A stretch of DNA of 64,000 nucleotides from Phylloscopus collybita. Taxonomy: Eukaryota > Chordata > Aves > Passeriformes > Phylloscopidae. A program made the position numbers and the translations under genes. Numbering within the stretch: position 1 is the first letter of the stretch; each line of letters begins with the position of its first letter. Shown here in pieces: positions 27,201 through 41,694 of the stretch. The stretch is from the NCBI GenBank assembly GCA_027886175.1, contig JAJNNQ010000009.1, positions 27,827,501-27,891,500 on the forward strand, written 5' to 3'. Under the pieces are notes generated by a model. That model did no database searches and was not told the DNA's origin. It saw nothing but the letters and a program-made list of their open reading frames with translations.

Positions 27201-30162
27201 AGATAGTCTATTTCTTAATGGAAGTTTATTTTCAATTTTTCAACATTTTCAACAAAAATATTATTTTTCATTTATGCTGAATGTGAACTCCTTCTGCACA
27301 TTTAAAGCAGGAAGACTTATGCCTTGCAAATACGCACCAATCACTCCAAAATACAATGCATCAGCACCTGTGAATCACTGTGAATAAACACATGAACAGA
27401 AAGTCTCACTCACAAACAATTATTTAGCAATTTCTTATAACCACATGGTAAGCCTATAATAACACTACTGTTTACTGAGGGGTCAAAAGTGGCCAAAACC
27501 TAGATATCTTTCCAGGTTCTAGAAAGAATCAGAGGGAGAAGGAAAGAAAAACACAAGAACACTGATTCAATAGCAACAGCAAGAAGATGGAGATGTTTTT
27601 CTGATGCTAAATTGGACCTTGAACATGAAAGCCTGACAGAAGACAAACATTTATAATGATCAGAAACCATGGGATGAGAAAAAAATGTTCAATGTAATGA
27701 TGATAATAATGAAATTACTGTTTGTTTGACATAACAGCATCATGGATGCAAGACATTATGTCAGTGAAATACAGCCCTAAAAACATTTTTTTTACTTTAT
27801 TCTAAAAAAAAATCTTGAATTCTTTGACTGTGAAGTTCCATAACTCATTAAAACGTACTGGCTGCTAAGGACTGAGCATATCTAATGGGAAATAAGCTAT
27901 TTTTATAGTCTAATAGTCTCATAAAACTGTCCTTGTTCACTCTTAGATTTGGATTTGAATACTTTATCTCTTGTCATACTTTCATTCGTCTTTCTTAGGA
28001 TGAACTGTTTGGGAAAGCTTTCAGCTGCAACTACACAGCCTTTTCTGAGAATGATATTTTGGCTCTTAAAAAACTTCCACTGAACATCTCCATGCTTTTA
28101 TCATCAAGAGTAGAAATCTAAAAGTTGTCTAGGCAGTGTCCATGATCTGACATGCACTACTTTCTGTCTCTGAAATTTTCCCTTTATTGCAGTTGAATTA
28201 TAAGCCTTTCAAAGACCACTGTTTACACATAGTCAGTCAAGCTCTCCATGATGCCTCCTACCCTGAGCACACTGTTGCCAAGAGATGTAAGGCTGTAATA
28301 GAACTTATTTATGATTGTTCCAGCTAATAGTTAAATTCTGTGACACAGGACCCTGGAGCTGAAAGCAAAACGTCCATTTCTCCTATCCTCAGGAACTTTT
28401 CAGCTGGCTCCTACACAATGCAAGAGAAGAGGACACTACCTATCTTGAATTCAGCAGAGTGCCAAGTGTGGAGATGCAGCTTGCAAGTCAGCAGAAAAGT
28501 GAGGAAGGAGCTGCAGAGTTAGGGAAGCATGGCACCCATAGAAGAGGCTCCAGAAACTCCAGAAATATCTGGAGTTCAGAAAGATGCTAAAAAGCCAGGA
28601 TGCTGGGAAAGACACATACAGTGGAGGAATATGGGGAAAACTTAATTTCTTTCATCAGAAAGTATGAATTAAAAGATGAGAGATTTCAGGAAAATAAAGA
28701 GCACTAATTAAGATGAATCCACTCAGGTTTCACATGATGCAGTTAGATATCCAATGAAAAATCCCAATGAGACATCTAGTATTTGTGATAGGTTGCAAAT
28801 GAAGTTAGTGAGCACTGCAATTATGTACATATTGTTTTCAAAAACTCAGATATTCTTAAAAGAATCATCCTTTGTGTCTCATTTTTTTGGCACACAAAAA
28901 TAGACACAGTAAATTTGGCTTTCATCTCCTTGTGCTTCAGTTCCGTAGCTGCAAAAATGAGACACTGAAATACATTTTCAAAGGGAAAATAAAGATAGGT
29001 TTAGGAGCAGCCATGAAGCAATTAGCTGATGTGATAATAGAACCAAAGAGATTCCCAGGAAAAGAAATTAATAATTCTGCAGTCAGTCAAGATTTTGGAT
29101 GATGTAGCATAAGTAAGGCCTGAGGCTTAACCATATAGTGAACAAGATAAAAAGAAATGTTGGATAATTATTACTCACTCTATAAGCCTGGGAGAAAAGC
29201 TCTGTGTGACTGTGTAATTAAAGATTATATCATAACACATATGCACCAGGGGATTAAATAATAATGCTGAACGGGAAATGTTCATTCCTGTCTGTCCTTC
29301 TTTCCTGACCTTTAAAATTTTAGATCTACTATTTCAAATGCCATGTTAGAATAAAGAAGCATTTGCAATATTTTATAACTGAAGGGAATTTTTTTAAGTA
29401 TTGAAATTAATATTAGCACTGTAAGCAAGAACTGTTAAGTTATGCATTTTAAAACACAAAATAATACTATTCCACAAAAAAACCCCACACCTGGTTCAGA
29501 ACACTCATGTGTAGCTGAAGTTGCCTACTTCAGTATCATGTTGAAATTGCATGTTGCATGTGTTTCTTTTCTCCATGATGTCTGATGAAGGAATTGCAGA
29601 ATGCATCAGACCATAAGTCACTGAGAAAGCTGCTGCTCACCAGCATTTTTAAATAGCTGAAATTCTATCAAATCCTCTTTACCCTCCGTGTTTTCTTACC
29701 ATTTGCTCTTTGATCTCCTCAGTCCAATGGAATCCAGATAAACTTTCTGAGCATTTTCTTGGCTTTTAAATATTTTGCCACTATCATCTTTATAATGAGT
29801 ATCAGAATACACACAGGAAAATCTGCAGAAAACTTTTCCAATCCATCTGCACTCCTTGATTACTGCCATTAAAGTAGATCTTGGACAAATACAATATAAA
29901 CCACATACTGAAAATCTAAGCAGTTATTTGAATGATGTCAAGACAACGCCTTGCTGTTCAAGAACTTAATTATTTCACTACATTCTTCATAATTAATCAA
30001 AATTGGATTCCTTCTGAATATAAAGTTAAGCTTCATTCGTGTTGAAAATTAAAAAGAAAAAACAACAAGGTGTCTATTCTATAATGAGAGTTAGCTTTCT
30101 TGTGTCAATAACGTGAGTGATCTGCTATACTTATAGGGAATGAACTCTTTGTCTTAAAAAAT

Positions 30163-30384
30163 GACAGAACCATAGAATGGCCTGGGTTGGAAGGAACTTG
30201 AAGATCATCTATTTCCAACCTCCTGCCATAGGCAGGAACACCTTCCACTGGACCAGGTTGTTCAGAGCTCCATCCAACCTTGCACTGAACCCTTACAGCC
30301 ATGTACATTCACAGCTTCTCTGGGCAACCTGGTCCAGTGCCTCACCACTCTCACAGTGAAGAATTTTTCCCTAAGCCAGTTGTC
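30163..30384 (-). mobile_element. CR1 LINE, 3' end fragment
   Basis: On the plus strand the copy begins ACAGAACCATAGAATGG and CCTGGGTTGGAAGGAACTTG, continues with ACCTTCCACTGGACCAGGTT and TCTCTGGGCAACCTGGTCCA, and ends near TCTCACAGTGAAGAATTTTT. This is the reverse complement of the 3' end of avian chicken repeat 1 elements, so the element points to the left. It is 5'-truncated, as most CR1 copies are, and carries only the untranslated tail. Confidence 0.92.
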
Positions 30385-31051
30385 CTCCTTTTTTGCCGAG
30401 GCATCTATTGATCCAGACAACCCAACAGCTGTTTTAATGTTGGGGTGCAGTGTAAATGTGAGTCCAGGTTTAGGATACCATCAAATGACTCAGAAATGTA
30501 GCTACCCTGTGATATAGAAGGTTGCAGCATTTAAGTTCCTTCTCTCAGACTGATTCCTTAGAAAGCATGAATGCATGTATTTCTCCTGAGAGATGGTATT
30601 CTGGGCCAGGTATCATGTCCCCGTGTGCTTCTAACTGTCAGTCAAGTTGATATTTGTTATGTCACAGCAATGTTAAATACATAAAGCCTATGCTGTGGCC
30701 AACTTGAAAAAATGGAATGAGATTTCTACACATGAACCATGTAAATCTTGGCTTAACAGATGATCTAATAGGTTACGGATTTGATATCAATGACCACAAA
30801 ACAAGTACCTTCTCAGGAAGGCAGAAAATTCATTCTCATCCTTGGCTTTGGGAAAACAAGGTACATTCTTCCTTTAGCCAGCTGGATCAAAACAGTTTGT
30901 TTGGGAGAGTTTTAAAACTGATCCTATTTGCTGTTTTCTCTTCATTAAACCTTAAGCTGCTGCATAGCTTTCCTGTACCTCTTAATTTCTTTCCTTCTTT
31001 TAATTAATTAACTCCTCTTGTATGATTGGTAGCCATAAAAAATATCTTATT
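30385..31051. other. Unannotated spacer between CR1 and solo LTR
   Basis: Unique AT-rich sequence. I see no gene, RNA or repeat in it. Confidence 0.6.
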
Positions 31052-32062
31052 TGTAGTGGGTTGATGCTGGCTGGATGCCAGGCACCCATCAAAGCCAATC
31101 ACCCACTTCCTCAACTTGACAGGGGAGAAAAGATATAATGAAGGTTTCATGATTTAAGGAACAGGAAAAATCACTCACCAAATACCACCATGGGCAAAAA
31201 AAGTCTAAAATTAGAGATATTAATTGAATTTTTTACTAACAAAATCAGAGCAGGATAATGAGAATTAAAATAAAACCTTTAAAACACCTTACCCCCATCC
31301 CTTCCTCCTTCCCATCTCCAGCTCCTCCTCTAGCAGTTCAGGGAGACAGGGAAATGAGAGTTATGGTCATCTCCTCACACACTGTTTCTCTCACTGCAAA
31401 GGGCGAGGAGTCCTTCCTCTGCTCCAGCATAGAGTCCCTCCATGAATTTCTCCAATGTGAGTCCATCCCACAGGCATCAGTCCTCCCAATGCTGCAGCAT
31501 GGGTCACTTTTCCATGGAGTGCAGTTCTTCACAGACAGGCTGATCCAGTGTGGAGTCCTCTCTCCATAAGTCTCCCAGGGGTTCACAGCCTCCTCTCACA
31601 CATTTACCTGCTCTGGTGTGGGTCTCTGCATCCCCATGGACCTCCTTGGGTTGCAGGGAGCAGCTGCCTCACCCTGGTCTGCACCAGGGGCTGCAGGGGA
31701 ACCTCAGCTCTGGCACCAGGAGCATCTCCTCTCCCTCCTTCTCCACTGACCTTGGTGTCTGCAGAGCTGCTTCTCTCACTTATTCTCACCTCACTTTTCT
31801 CTGGCCACAATTACAACCACGCAAAAACGTTATTTCTTCTTCTTCTTCTTCTTCTTCTTCTTCTTCTTCTTCTTCTTCTTCTTCTTCTTCTTCTTCTTTT
31901 CTTCTTCAATATGTTATCACAAAGGCATTACCACCATTTCTTATTGGCCCAGCCTTGACCAGCACCCAGGGACTGGCTCTGCTGGACATGCAGGAAGCTG
32001 CCACCAGAAACCACCCCTGTAGCACCCCCACAACCAAAACTTGGCCATGCAAACCCAGTGAC
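31052..32062 (-). mobile_element. Solo LTR of an avian endogenous retrovirus
   Basis: A copy of about 1 kb of an LTR type common in bird genomes. On the plus strand it opens TGTAGTGGGTTGATGCTGG and CTGGATGCCAGGCACCCATC. It continues through AATCACTCACCAAATACC and a series of decayed CTCCAGC...TCC repeats, then ACTGACCTTGGTGTCTGCAG, and closes near ACCCCTGTAGC and GGCCATGCAAACCCAGTG. The A-rich poly(A)-like region sits at the left end, so transcription would have run leftward. No gag, pol or env remains follow it, so it is a solo LTR. I could not see a target-site duplication, and the exact family name is uncertain. Confidence 0.78.
31833..31907. repeat. (TTC)n microsatellite inside the solo LTR
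   Basis: Roughly 22 to 24 TTC units with one TTTTC interruption near the right end. It occupies the place where the LTR normally has a short T-rich run, so the expansion arose after insertion. The strand is all pyrimidine on the plus side. Confidence 0.95.
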
Positions 32063-35000
32063 TTTCATAGCACCATGGCAGTTATCAAAAAAGTATACTG
32101 ACCTTCTTTTGCAAAGCAAGAAAATAGGTTTCCCATCTAATACACACATATAAAGGCAAATATTTTTTCAGTATGTTCTTGCTATTAGATCTGTTAAACA
32201 GAAACTGCTTTCTTTATTTCATTATCTTTCTTCTAGGCAATCTATAATGTGGAAAAACATTTGGCCATGTCAAGTGTCCCTTTATTAGCTTATGTTCAAT
32301 CCAATACTCATCAAAACCAGATTAACTGCCTCTGACTGCGTATCAAAAAGCTGAAGCTAGATTACAATCTACCAGATCACACAACATATTGACGATGTGG
32401 GGATGCATAATATGTGTCTTCAAAGAATAGGAGGGAAGGCTAGAAGGTGAGAAGGACTTGTAGTTATTCACAGCTGGTTTATGCATCATCTTGTGTACTT
32501 GTACAAACAGTATTATATTCCCTGTTTTTTGAAAGCATGTATGTTTTACAGGCATCCTGAGAACAAACTGAAGCAGCCTTCTCTTTTAGGCACAGTATCT
32601 AAAAGCATTAATCTGCTTTTCTCTAATATTTTTTCTTCAGCGCTTGTGATATAAATTTATATGATTTGTGAATAAAATTGTTTTAGTTTATGACAGATTT
32701 TAAAATATTGTTGGGAGAAATGGGAAGGAAGAAAAAAGATTCTGAGGATTGATATGATAACTATACATTTGAGTATTTCTTAAAGCCTTCCTAAGTGAAA
32801 AGTTTCCCATTCTTTGATATTTTCTTTTTGAAGAAATAATGTTTAAAAATTATTATTGTTGTACCTTAATATTTTTATTCCTATGTGTATGAGCAAAGAT
32901 TGAATTAATAACCCTCAGACCACTTTAAAACCACACAAGTTTTACTTTCTGCTATTTTCAATCCTGAATTTCCTATTATTTTCAAATACTAAATTTTCTC
33001 TGGTCTTTAAATCCACTGTCTCTTTCTCCTTAGCTGTTTCTCAACTTCAGCAATTCAGAAAGTATTCCTAAATGTTCAATATCAAAAACAATAAATATAC
33101 TTTAGAGGAGATTTTTTTTACCAAATTAACAAGTCTAATAAAATAGAAATATTTATGTCTGTCAACACGAAAATCAGGTCTATTCTAACAATAAAGAGTA
33201 CACCCCTTTTGGCACATGAACTCAGTCTTAAATTTTTTTCTAATGCACTTCACTGAAAGTTAATGAAGTCATTCTGTGTCAGTCATGTTCAGACATGAAA
33301 CTGATTCAAAACACAACATTTGCAACTTTCAGTTTAGGTTTCACAGGGCAATAAATGAGTTTCCTAATATAGAACGATTGTACAACTTGCCTGATAATCT
33401 GAGGAGAGGGATGATTCCCAAATGGACTACTATATCAGACATTAAACTGGCAGCTGGTTATCATTACCAAAATGAATAATGAAGTAGCACTGATATCTGG
33501 ATAGGTTCTAGGCAGGCACTGATGTATCAAGACAGTTTCTTTGTTTTAAAGACTGATCCTTTCAGTGTCACTGATATAATAAAATCCATCTTCACTAAAA
33601 CTGTGAAGTGTGTTATGGAAACACGGAATTACAGTAACTGTTAAAAAGATTTAAGGGAACTGAATCATAAATAAAATTTCCTCTCTATATGTCCAAGCCA
33701 AGTATTGTCATGATGAGATAATGCAGTAAACATCCCAATAAAATGTCAGAAAGTCAAGTTTAACCCTCTAAGTGCTTTGAGCATATAACATAGCTGATAA
33801 AATCTTCCACATACAAAGTAACTTCTGTTGTGATGATTTGTCAAGACTACGTAACTGATTTTCAAGGAGTAAATGCATTGCTTTATAGATTTCCAGTAAG
33901 ATATATGACATAGTTTTCAATTTGGTTCAGTGACACAGAGAGGAAAGTATAGAATGTGACCTCACGTAAGAATATTTTCCTGTGTTTTGCATTAACAGTG
34001 TAGAAACACACTGTCACCATGAATTTCTAGTCTATTATTTCTAAATGCATCAGTACATTACCTTTGCATACATTTGAAACAGCATTTGATGAATAAAAAA
34101 AAAGCAAAGCCAGTGGTGTGAACTAGCTCCAAAAACCTTGTTCTGAGTTACTACAAGCATTATTTGGGATTTAAGAAGGGAAATGTATCTGGGTGTTTAC
34201 AAATAGAATAAATGGCAGCAAAGTATCACTGTTTTCTTCTTGCTGGTAAAATATAGATGTGTGTATGTAATACAATTTTATAGGTATACATATATTCATT
34301 ATATATAGATAGCTGTAATTATTGCTTAACATTTTGAAAGTTTTTGATGGATGTCTGAGGTCAAAATTAACCAGCGATCTGGAAGTTACTCAGAATAAGA
34401 GGACTCCATAATTTTCACAGAGGCAGATTGACATCTTTACTCATAGTGTCTGAGAAAAAGTGAACCAGTTCCCCACTTTTCATACTGTTATATCATCCAG
34501 GAACACAAGGATGCTCTCCTGAAAATCATTTCCACACCAAGCCAATAACTGTAGTACAAATTGGGAAGTTTTTGTAGAACTCAGTTTGGGAACAAGTGGA
34601 AAGGTTGTACTTTCTTTCTAACAATTTTAATTATCAGACTAGTTCAAGCAATTTCAGGGAAATCCCTGAGGGAAAGTAAACATGTCTTAAACTTACTCTG
34701 GGTTTCTATTCTGAATGATCTCCATGCAAAGCAAAGTCAGCCATGAACAACAACCGCACGAGAAATCGGCTATTCAAAACTAGGTCCACACTCTTAAGAG
34801 GAAGGGACTAAACCAGTTGCTGATTAAGTTTTATAGTTATTCAGAAGGCCTTATTATACTTTGTTCATCACTTTACAGAGGTTAGAGCAGTGGTAGATTT
34901 TGTATGTCTTAGGAGTTACTTGGATGGCAAAAAGAAATTACTGTGTAGATTCTATTGACATTGGAGGCACCTAAATCTGCATATGAAGATATATAAAAAG

Positions 35001-38000
35001 TATTTTGCATATGTTACAAATTTTAAAGCTACATGAGCTTTTTATATCTTTCATTATTTATTCTTTAACATCGCACACAGAATTCAAGTAGAAGTGAATT
35101 TTTATCATAAAGACAAAATTTTTTATTTTCCCAGATTTATAAGATAAGATATACAAAGTAGGCATTAAATGAATGCGTTTTTGTACACATTTTTATGCTT
35201 ACTTATTAGTAATTGCAGATTTCTTTAATTGTTAACTTGCTGTTCTTTACTTCTTAGTGGTTGTTGTTGTATAAGGGATGATCTACAATAACATAAACTA
35301 TCAAGTTAAAAAACCCCTCCACTTCTTAGATTGACAGACATAGCTGTGCTAGTCTTTTTAAACTTAAGACCAGTGAGAAATAAATTCTGTTTTATCCTAT
35401 TCAGCCAAAACAACAAAGCAATGGGGGGGTTTTCCTACAGACTTAATGTAAAAGTCCTCAGATGACAAACACAAAAGCCTGGATATCAAACAGGTTGAAA
35501 ATGCTGATGTTTAACACCTGCACTGTGTGAGGGCCAAGAAGTAAGCTAAAGCCTTTGCTAACCAACACACCTGCTTGATAATTTTTAACCCTTTCATCTT
35601 CATTCTCAAATGCCTTGCTGATAATAGGAGAGGATTGTAATAGAATGATGCAACCAAAGAGATTTTAAAACACAGTTTTAAAACAGAAACTACACTCTAC
35701 CTTCCTGTCAAAATGTATCAAATAATATTTTATTTGTATTGAAGGGCTATCTAGCCTGACAGGTTTTTTTAATAATACTGGAAAGGACTATTTATGGCTA
35801 CAAACTTATGGGGAAAAAAATCCTACAGGCTGTGTGGAACTGTTTTCCTTGTCTAGCATGCTTGTATTATCATGTGGTTATATCAGACCAGGCATATGCT
35901 GCAAAAAAACCATGAGTGGTCTAATCGTTGTCCCTGCTTTTCAGAGGCTGCAATGATATAAAGACCATCCAGTCAAAGCTGAGCCCAGGTATCTACTGGG
36001 TCTGCTTTGGCAGTCCATAAGCACTAAGTGTACAAGCTGATGTGCACAAGGGTTATGCTTAATGTCACAAATGCATGAACAAGGGCCTGTGTTGCAGAAG
36101 TTCTTACATTTCAATATTCACAAAGAGGAACATTTCACAGATTTTCTTCTGTTGTAATTAACACTAAAAATGAGGCTCTTATTATTAGGTCCTGAGTCGC
36201 CTTTAAGACAATCCACACAGGGTAATTGCCATTGTCAATAAAAGCAGTTTGCCTAACTGAAAACTTGTGCAGCAAGTGCAGCTGATATGTCATTGTAAGC
36301 TGATGTCTGTCACTTCCTGCTTCCTTCACAATTCCGTGTAAAAAACATCTTCTAGTGTCTTCCATTACTGCTTGGAAAGTTCCAAATTAATTCAAACCTG
36401 GAATAACATGGGATATTGCCTATGGGAGATAGTTCTACTTCTTATAGAAGTAAGAAGGGTTGAGGTGGAAAGGGTGGACTCAACTAAGTGCAACTATAGC
36501 TGTGCAAACTATGCGTTTTGCCCACACCTACATTATACTAAAGAATGATCACACCAATGAAGCAGCAGCAGGACCTGTGATTTTGTTGGAATCATTGGCA
36601 GAAATTCTTCACGTTCAAAAAGAGGTGATGCCATGTAGTACCAGGAAGTTGACTGGGTTTGAATGTGAAGCTAATTTGTATTTTTTTCATCTTTGCCTCC
36701 ATGTAAAAATCATCTGCAGAACTACTCAGCAAGAGCTCCTCAACTCTTCTTGATGCAAATGACACTTCAATTGCATGAAGAGCTGGCTATTGTTTAAGGT
36801 AACATAATTTTCAAGTCTGAACACTGGAATGGAATAAATTAAGAAATTAATACCCTGAGGATGAATTTTCATCCCTTCATATGGGTCAGGAAGCAATCCA
36901 CAGAAGTTCTTCAATACAGAGGGTTTCTCAATAGTAATTTGAGAAAGGCTGTCTGTTCCACAAAATAAGCCATTTGAATGAAGAGCAGAGGATAACAGTC
37001 TCTAAACAGGACTTTGAGAGTGTTCAAAAGTGGTGAGGAATCTGAGGCTGAGCACCCATGTGGTTGTTATTACGTGATCTGGCTTTGTGTATTCTTGTGC
37101 TAGATAAAAGAGCCAACCTCAGCTTCGTGTCTTTTCTCCATAAAATCACAGTCTGCACAATACTGGGCATGTGGAACCTAAGGGTCCCCTTATGTTACAT
37201 TATTTAAAGGAGCTACAATACAAGATGTTACTCCTTTAAAAGGGTAGCAGAGCAAAACTATCTGCTTATAGTACCTGTCAGTGTGATCGAGGAACTGAGT
37301 GTTCAGTTAAAACCCACTGGTTTTAAAGGTAACTCCAGAGCATGGAGTCTGACACTTCTAGACACAAAGCAGGACTCTGACCTACAGTCCCCCTCAAAAG
37401 AGATGAGTTTACCAGAGCACTAGAATTCATTTTCAAGCAAAACATGGGTAAATATGGAGTTTAGGGAATCTGACAGACTGCTATTAAGATGGGGAGTTCA
37501 CCCCTCCTTTCTTCTTGAGTGTATTTGGTATTTATTTGACAGAAACTCCTGAAATGTTCTCAACAGTGATATAGCAAAAAGTGTTTTTCATGCTCCAACA
37601 TCACAGAGGCAAGGACACACAGCACTTTAATATTTATTACCTCACCAAAGATATTCTGGTATGCTTCACAAGAATATTTATTTTTCCCTTGCTAAACAAA
37701 ATTATATCCCAAAGTTTGATAATATGTGTGTGGAAATAAAGAAAAGGCAACCAAAATTTCTTTTGACTTGCCACCTCCTTTAGCCCATCCTTTTAACCTC
37801 CATTTGAACTTTGGCAGTAGTTAAATTGTAGACTGATGGTTTAAATAGAGCTTAAAAGTGCTGACAGTGTTGGAATAAAGATTTGAACACACTAATAGGT
37901 TTTAGTGTCTGAAACTTTTGATAATCTGGCCCTGAGTGTCATGGGTCTCTCTGAGTGGATTCCATCTGTCCCATAAACTTATGTATTGAAACGTAATGCA

Positions 38001-40361
38001 GCCCTTTGATCTTCCTTGTGTGAAGATCCTCATGTTCCATAAAATCAACAAGATGCTCTCATTCACTGAAAAGCCAGATCTCAGACTTGGTGATTGGTGA
38101 GACTATACTACTTGCTAGTGTAGGTGCCTTTTCCCCTTTGTCTATGTCAAATTTCAGCTGCAGAATAACCTCACAGACACTGCTCAAACATCAAGTGCCT
38201 TTACTATAATGACATAGTCAAGTCAGAAAAAAATATCATAGTATATGACCATATTATGATGACCTGGCCATATTAGCATAATATCAACTGAGACTGTAAA
38301 ATAAATACTAATGGTTGCACTCTCAGTAAAACATATTGTAGTGAATTAACAGACACTTCAGAAATGTTTATTTGTCTATAGTGAAGTGTTTTGATATCTC
38401 TAGGTGTTCTTCATTGGGGCTTGTTAAACAAACATGGCACTGAACAAGGTTGCCTCCAATTAGCATTGCCATAGTTGGAAGTGGAGCAAGAAAAGGATTT
38501 AACTAAGATTTTTAACTGAGCTTAAAATTAGAAAATAAACTGAGACTGAAAGCCCACTTTCCATAAGTCCAGAGTACAGTGCAGGGTGACTCATGTGCAG
38601 TCTTGCCATGCTGAGACGCTCAGCCATACACCCAGAGCTGCCACCAAGCTGCTTAGAAGCTTTCTAAGATCCCCAGAATCACCATTACAGGGGAAATCCA
38701 AACAGGGCTGGATTCCAGCTGGCCTCCAACAATCCCAGAAAATGAAGCACTATGAACCCTCAGGGTATCCCCTTATCCTGCTGCAGCATCCACAGAGCAG
38801 TGCTGCTCTGCTTGAGTAATTTTATGCAGATAGATGTAGGGCAGGATTTTCCCTTAGTGACTGTTCAAGTTCATTCAAGAACTACACTGCATATGTGCAA
38901 ACAGCCCGGGAGCCTCTATTCCCTGTGTCTTCATCTCCAAAATTCATTTAGGACCTTATGTGAACTAGCTGGTAAAAACAAATTCTGAGACTGTAAATAC
39001 TTTAGAATTATATATCATCTAGAAATTAAATCTATTATGTCATGTGAAATGAAGTTTCACTTAATTTGGGGTTTTTACTTCCAATCTTCAGAGAAAACCT
39101 TATTCATTTTATTTATTTAGTCCACAGCTTTATTTAAATATCATCTGTAGGACGAGGACTTTTTCCAGCTGCTTGACATATAATCCGTTTATTCTAAATT
39201 TAAATATCATTATTAATACTATGAACATGAATAACCATTTTCTCTTTTTTTATATTAATAAATAACTAATTGATAAGGGTACCATTTTCTTCTTATTAAA
39301 GTGGTATTAATAATGAAGTTATATCCTGTATCATATCTCCAAAAATAGGTGACAAAACTATGAAATGCTTTCATGTAATTTACAGTTATTTCATTAGATG
39401 GCAGTGTTACATTCAAAACCAAGTGTTTTATTCTTTTATACACGTTTTTTATATTCACCAAGAAAAGAGTTTGATCTTACTTTTCATGATAAACTGTACA
39501 TGTGTATATGTATGTTGGAATGTTCAAGTCTTACATGTGGAAGTGTATCTTAAACACTAAGTGTTGATAACTGAATCAAGATATTATTCTACTTGCCAAA
39601 ATGTTATACCTTTAATAAATAAAATATTATTTAGCATCATCTTTAATTCCTAGGATCTATTCAAGAAATCTGTGTTCAAGAAATCAGTGTAATCAGAGGA
39701 ATTCTGATTTTAAACAATCTTTCTATTTTCTTGATCCTTAGGACAGGTAAGAATCAAGTGAACTCCAAACAAAAGTTTGAAACTGCTTTAATAAGTTATT
39801 GTAAAGACCTTTTACAATGCCAAGAATGATAATTCATTTCTCTTGTATCATGGATATCTATGCTGCCCCTTTGCTACACTAAAATCTGAATCCATACAGC
39901 AAAGACTTGTTATATTGCTTTTGAGAAAATCTTATTTTTCTAGAACTGAAAGCATATCTGAGATTTTCTTTTCTTTCCTAATTTCTTTATACTCCTTTCC
40001 TCCCTTGATATATCTGTCAAAGAGGAAGAAAGAGTATTAAAGTAGAAAAAAAAAAAGGACTTTTGTGTTAAGGGACACTAAATCTAAGAATAAAAAATAT
40101 TTGGTATGACAGTCAAGTAAAGCAAGAAGTTGGAGGATGAAAGAATTGTACTGGAAAAATATCGTTATATGCTTGTCATGCTCACATATTCTGTCCTTCA
40201 CATCTGGTATTGGATATTGTGCAGGATATTGAGATTGATGGACAGACCCTCTCACTCAACCTGGTAGCACTGTTCATAGGGAAAACTACTAAACAAAAAA
40301 TATTCATGCCATGTGTGTGCTTCTCTTCAGGTTACATATTGTTCTCAAATGCCCCAGATCC

Positions 40362-40366
<5 letters not shown>

Positions 40367-40398
<32 letters not shown>

Positions 40399-40404
40399 GG
40401 GGGG
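40367..40404. repeat. T31 run followed by G7
   Basis: Thirty-one T directly joined to seven G, then TGCAGGGGG. This is among the longest homopolymer runs in the window, and its length may be uncertain for sequencing reasons. Confidence 0.9.
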
Positions 40405-41163
40405 TGCAGGGGGAATTAATTCTACCACCAAAACATAAAAACTCAATTTCCAACTACGAAGTCTGTTCAGCATTTTAGTCATTCCATCCACGCTGATCTA
40501 TACTTTTACACTTTCTGTCAGCAGGCTTTCAGTCTTTCTGGAGGAAAATGATAGCAAAGAACTATACTAGTTCACCTTCAGTATTTCTTTATCATCAATT
40601 GTTCTGATAGCAGCAGCACTTTTACTGGGAAAAAAAAATAATTCCCAGTTTAAAAATGTGGTTTATTTCTCTCTCTCTTTGCAGTATACATGATGCCAAT
40701 ATGGTTATTGATGTACTGCTCCTTTGGATTGAACTTTTCAAGGTTACAGGACTGGCACTGCAGGCACCTGATAAGAGACAGCACCCTCCTCAGTGTTGTA
40801 CTGTCCTGCCATGTACAGAAGCCTCAGGCAGTGTGCTAAAGTGGACTGCTTTTGTCTCACAATATTCCTTAAGGGACTTCTATTTTTCAAATAATGGCAT
40901 GGCTGATGAGGCAAGCATTTTAGGAATCTCTGGTTCTTTAGAATTCCATCTATTCCTCCGGAAAGCCATGTTATCAAAATGCCATGTCCTTTACTGGCAT
41001 TTACCCTGAAGGCTGGGAAAGCATTTCTGTGAAAGGTGGAGTTCTGAGCAGTGCAGAATTACAGCAGATGTGCTACAAAGCCCTACCTCAGGCTACTTGT
41101 TATTTTTGCACCCTATCTGAGCTGATTGGTTTTTCCCACCTGTGTGAAATTAGCATGTTTTCC

Positions 41164-41183
41164 TTTTTTTTTTTTTTTTTTTT
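41164..41183. repeat. Poly(T) run
   Basis: Twenty consecutive T in AT-rich sequence. Confidence 0.95.
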
Positions 41184-41694
41184 AATTACTAGTGTTGTGC
41201 ACCAGTATAAGGATATCACAGATTTGGCTACAAGTTTGTATCTCTGATAGAAATATCTCTTTTTTGTCCTCTTGATCTTTTCTCTATTTAAAATGGCACA
41301 ATATTTTGCCCACAACTTTTCGTTTCAAACTTCATTAAAAATATAGGATTATCTTAATTTAATTTTCTGCTTCACTTTATTGGTGAGATACTCAATTCCA
41401 AGAAATTAGAAAGCAGCAAATTGACATTATTATTGGCCCTTTGGGAGCAATAAGACTACATATAATGTGATGAGATGATGAAAGTGCACTAAAAATAAAT
41501 AGAAAATGTGCAGGTAAAGGAAGAAAATAGTTATCTTACTAATTATAGTATATGAAAAAAATTTTTTTTCCGATTTTTTTCCATTATTTCTGATCTACAT
41601 GTCTAGGGATGTTACTTTTGCTACCATAGCATCTTTAATCTAGCTAGCAGAAATATAACTTTCAAACTGCAGTCTTTAAAAAAATGAAAGCCAG

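Larger units (their letters stand above)
14767..30162. other. Gene desert, middle part
   Basis: About 15 kb without a recognised gene. It contains the GC-rich inverted-repeat patch near 16 kb, a small hairpin at 16,503, the AT-rich low-complexity block at 17.7 kb and a T run at 24,180. The longest open frame (20,025-20,483, minus strand, 152 codons) has no family motif, and its length is within reach of chance. Confidence 0.6.

Noticed and set aside
40656..41009. A 117-codon plus-strand open frame
   Set aside because: No motif, no conserved neighbourhood and no splice context; treated as chance.
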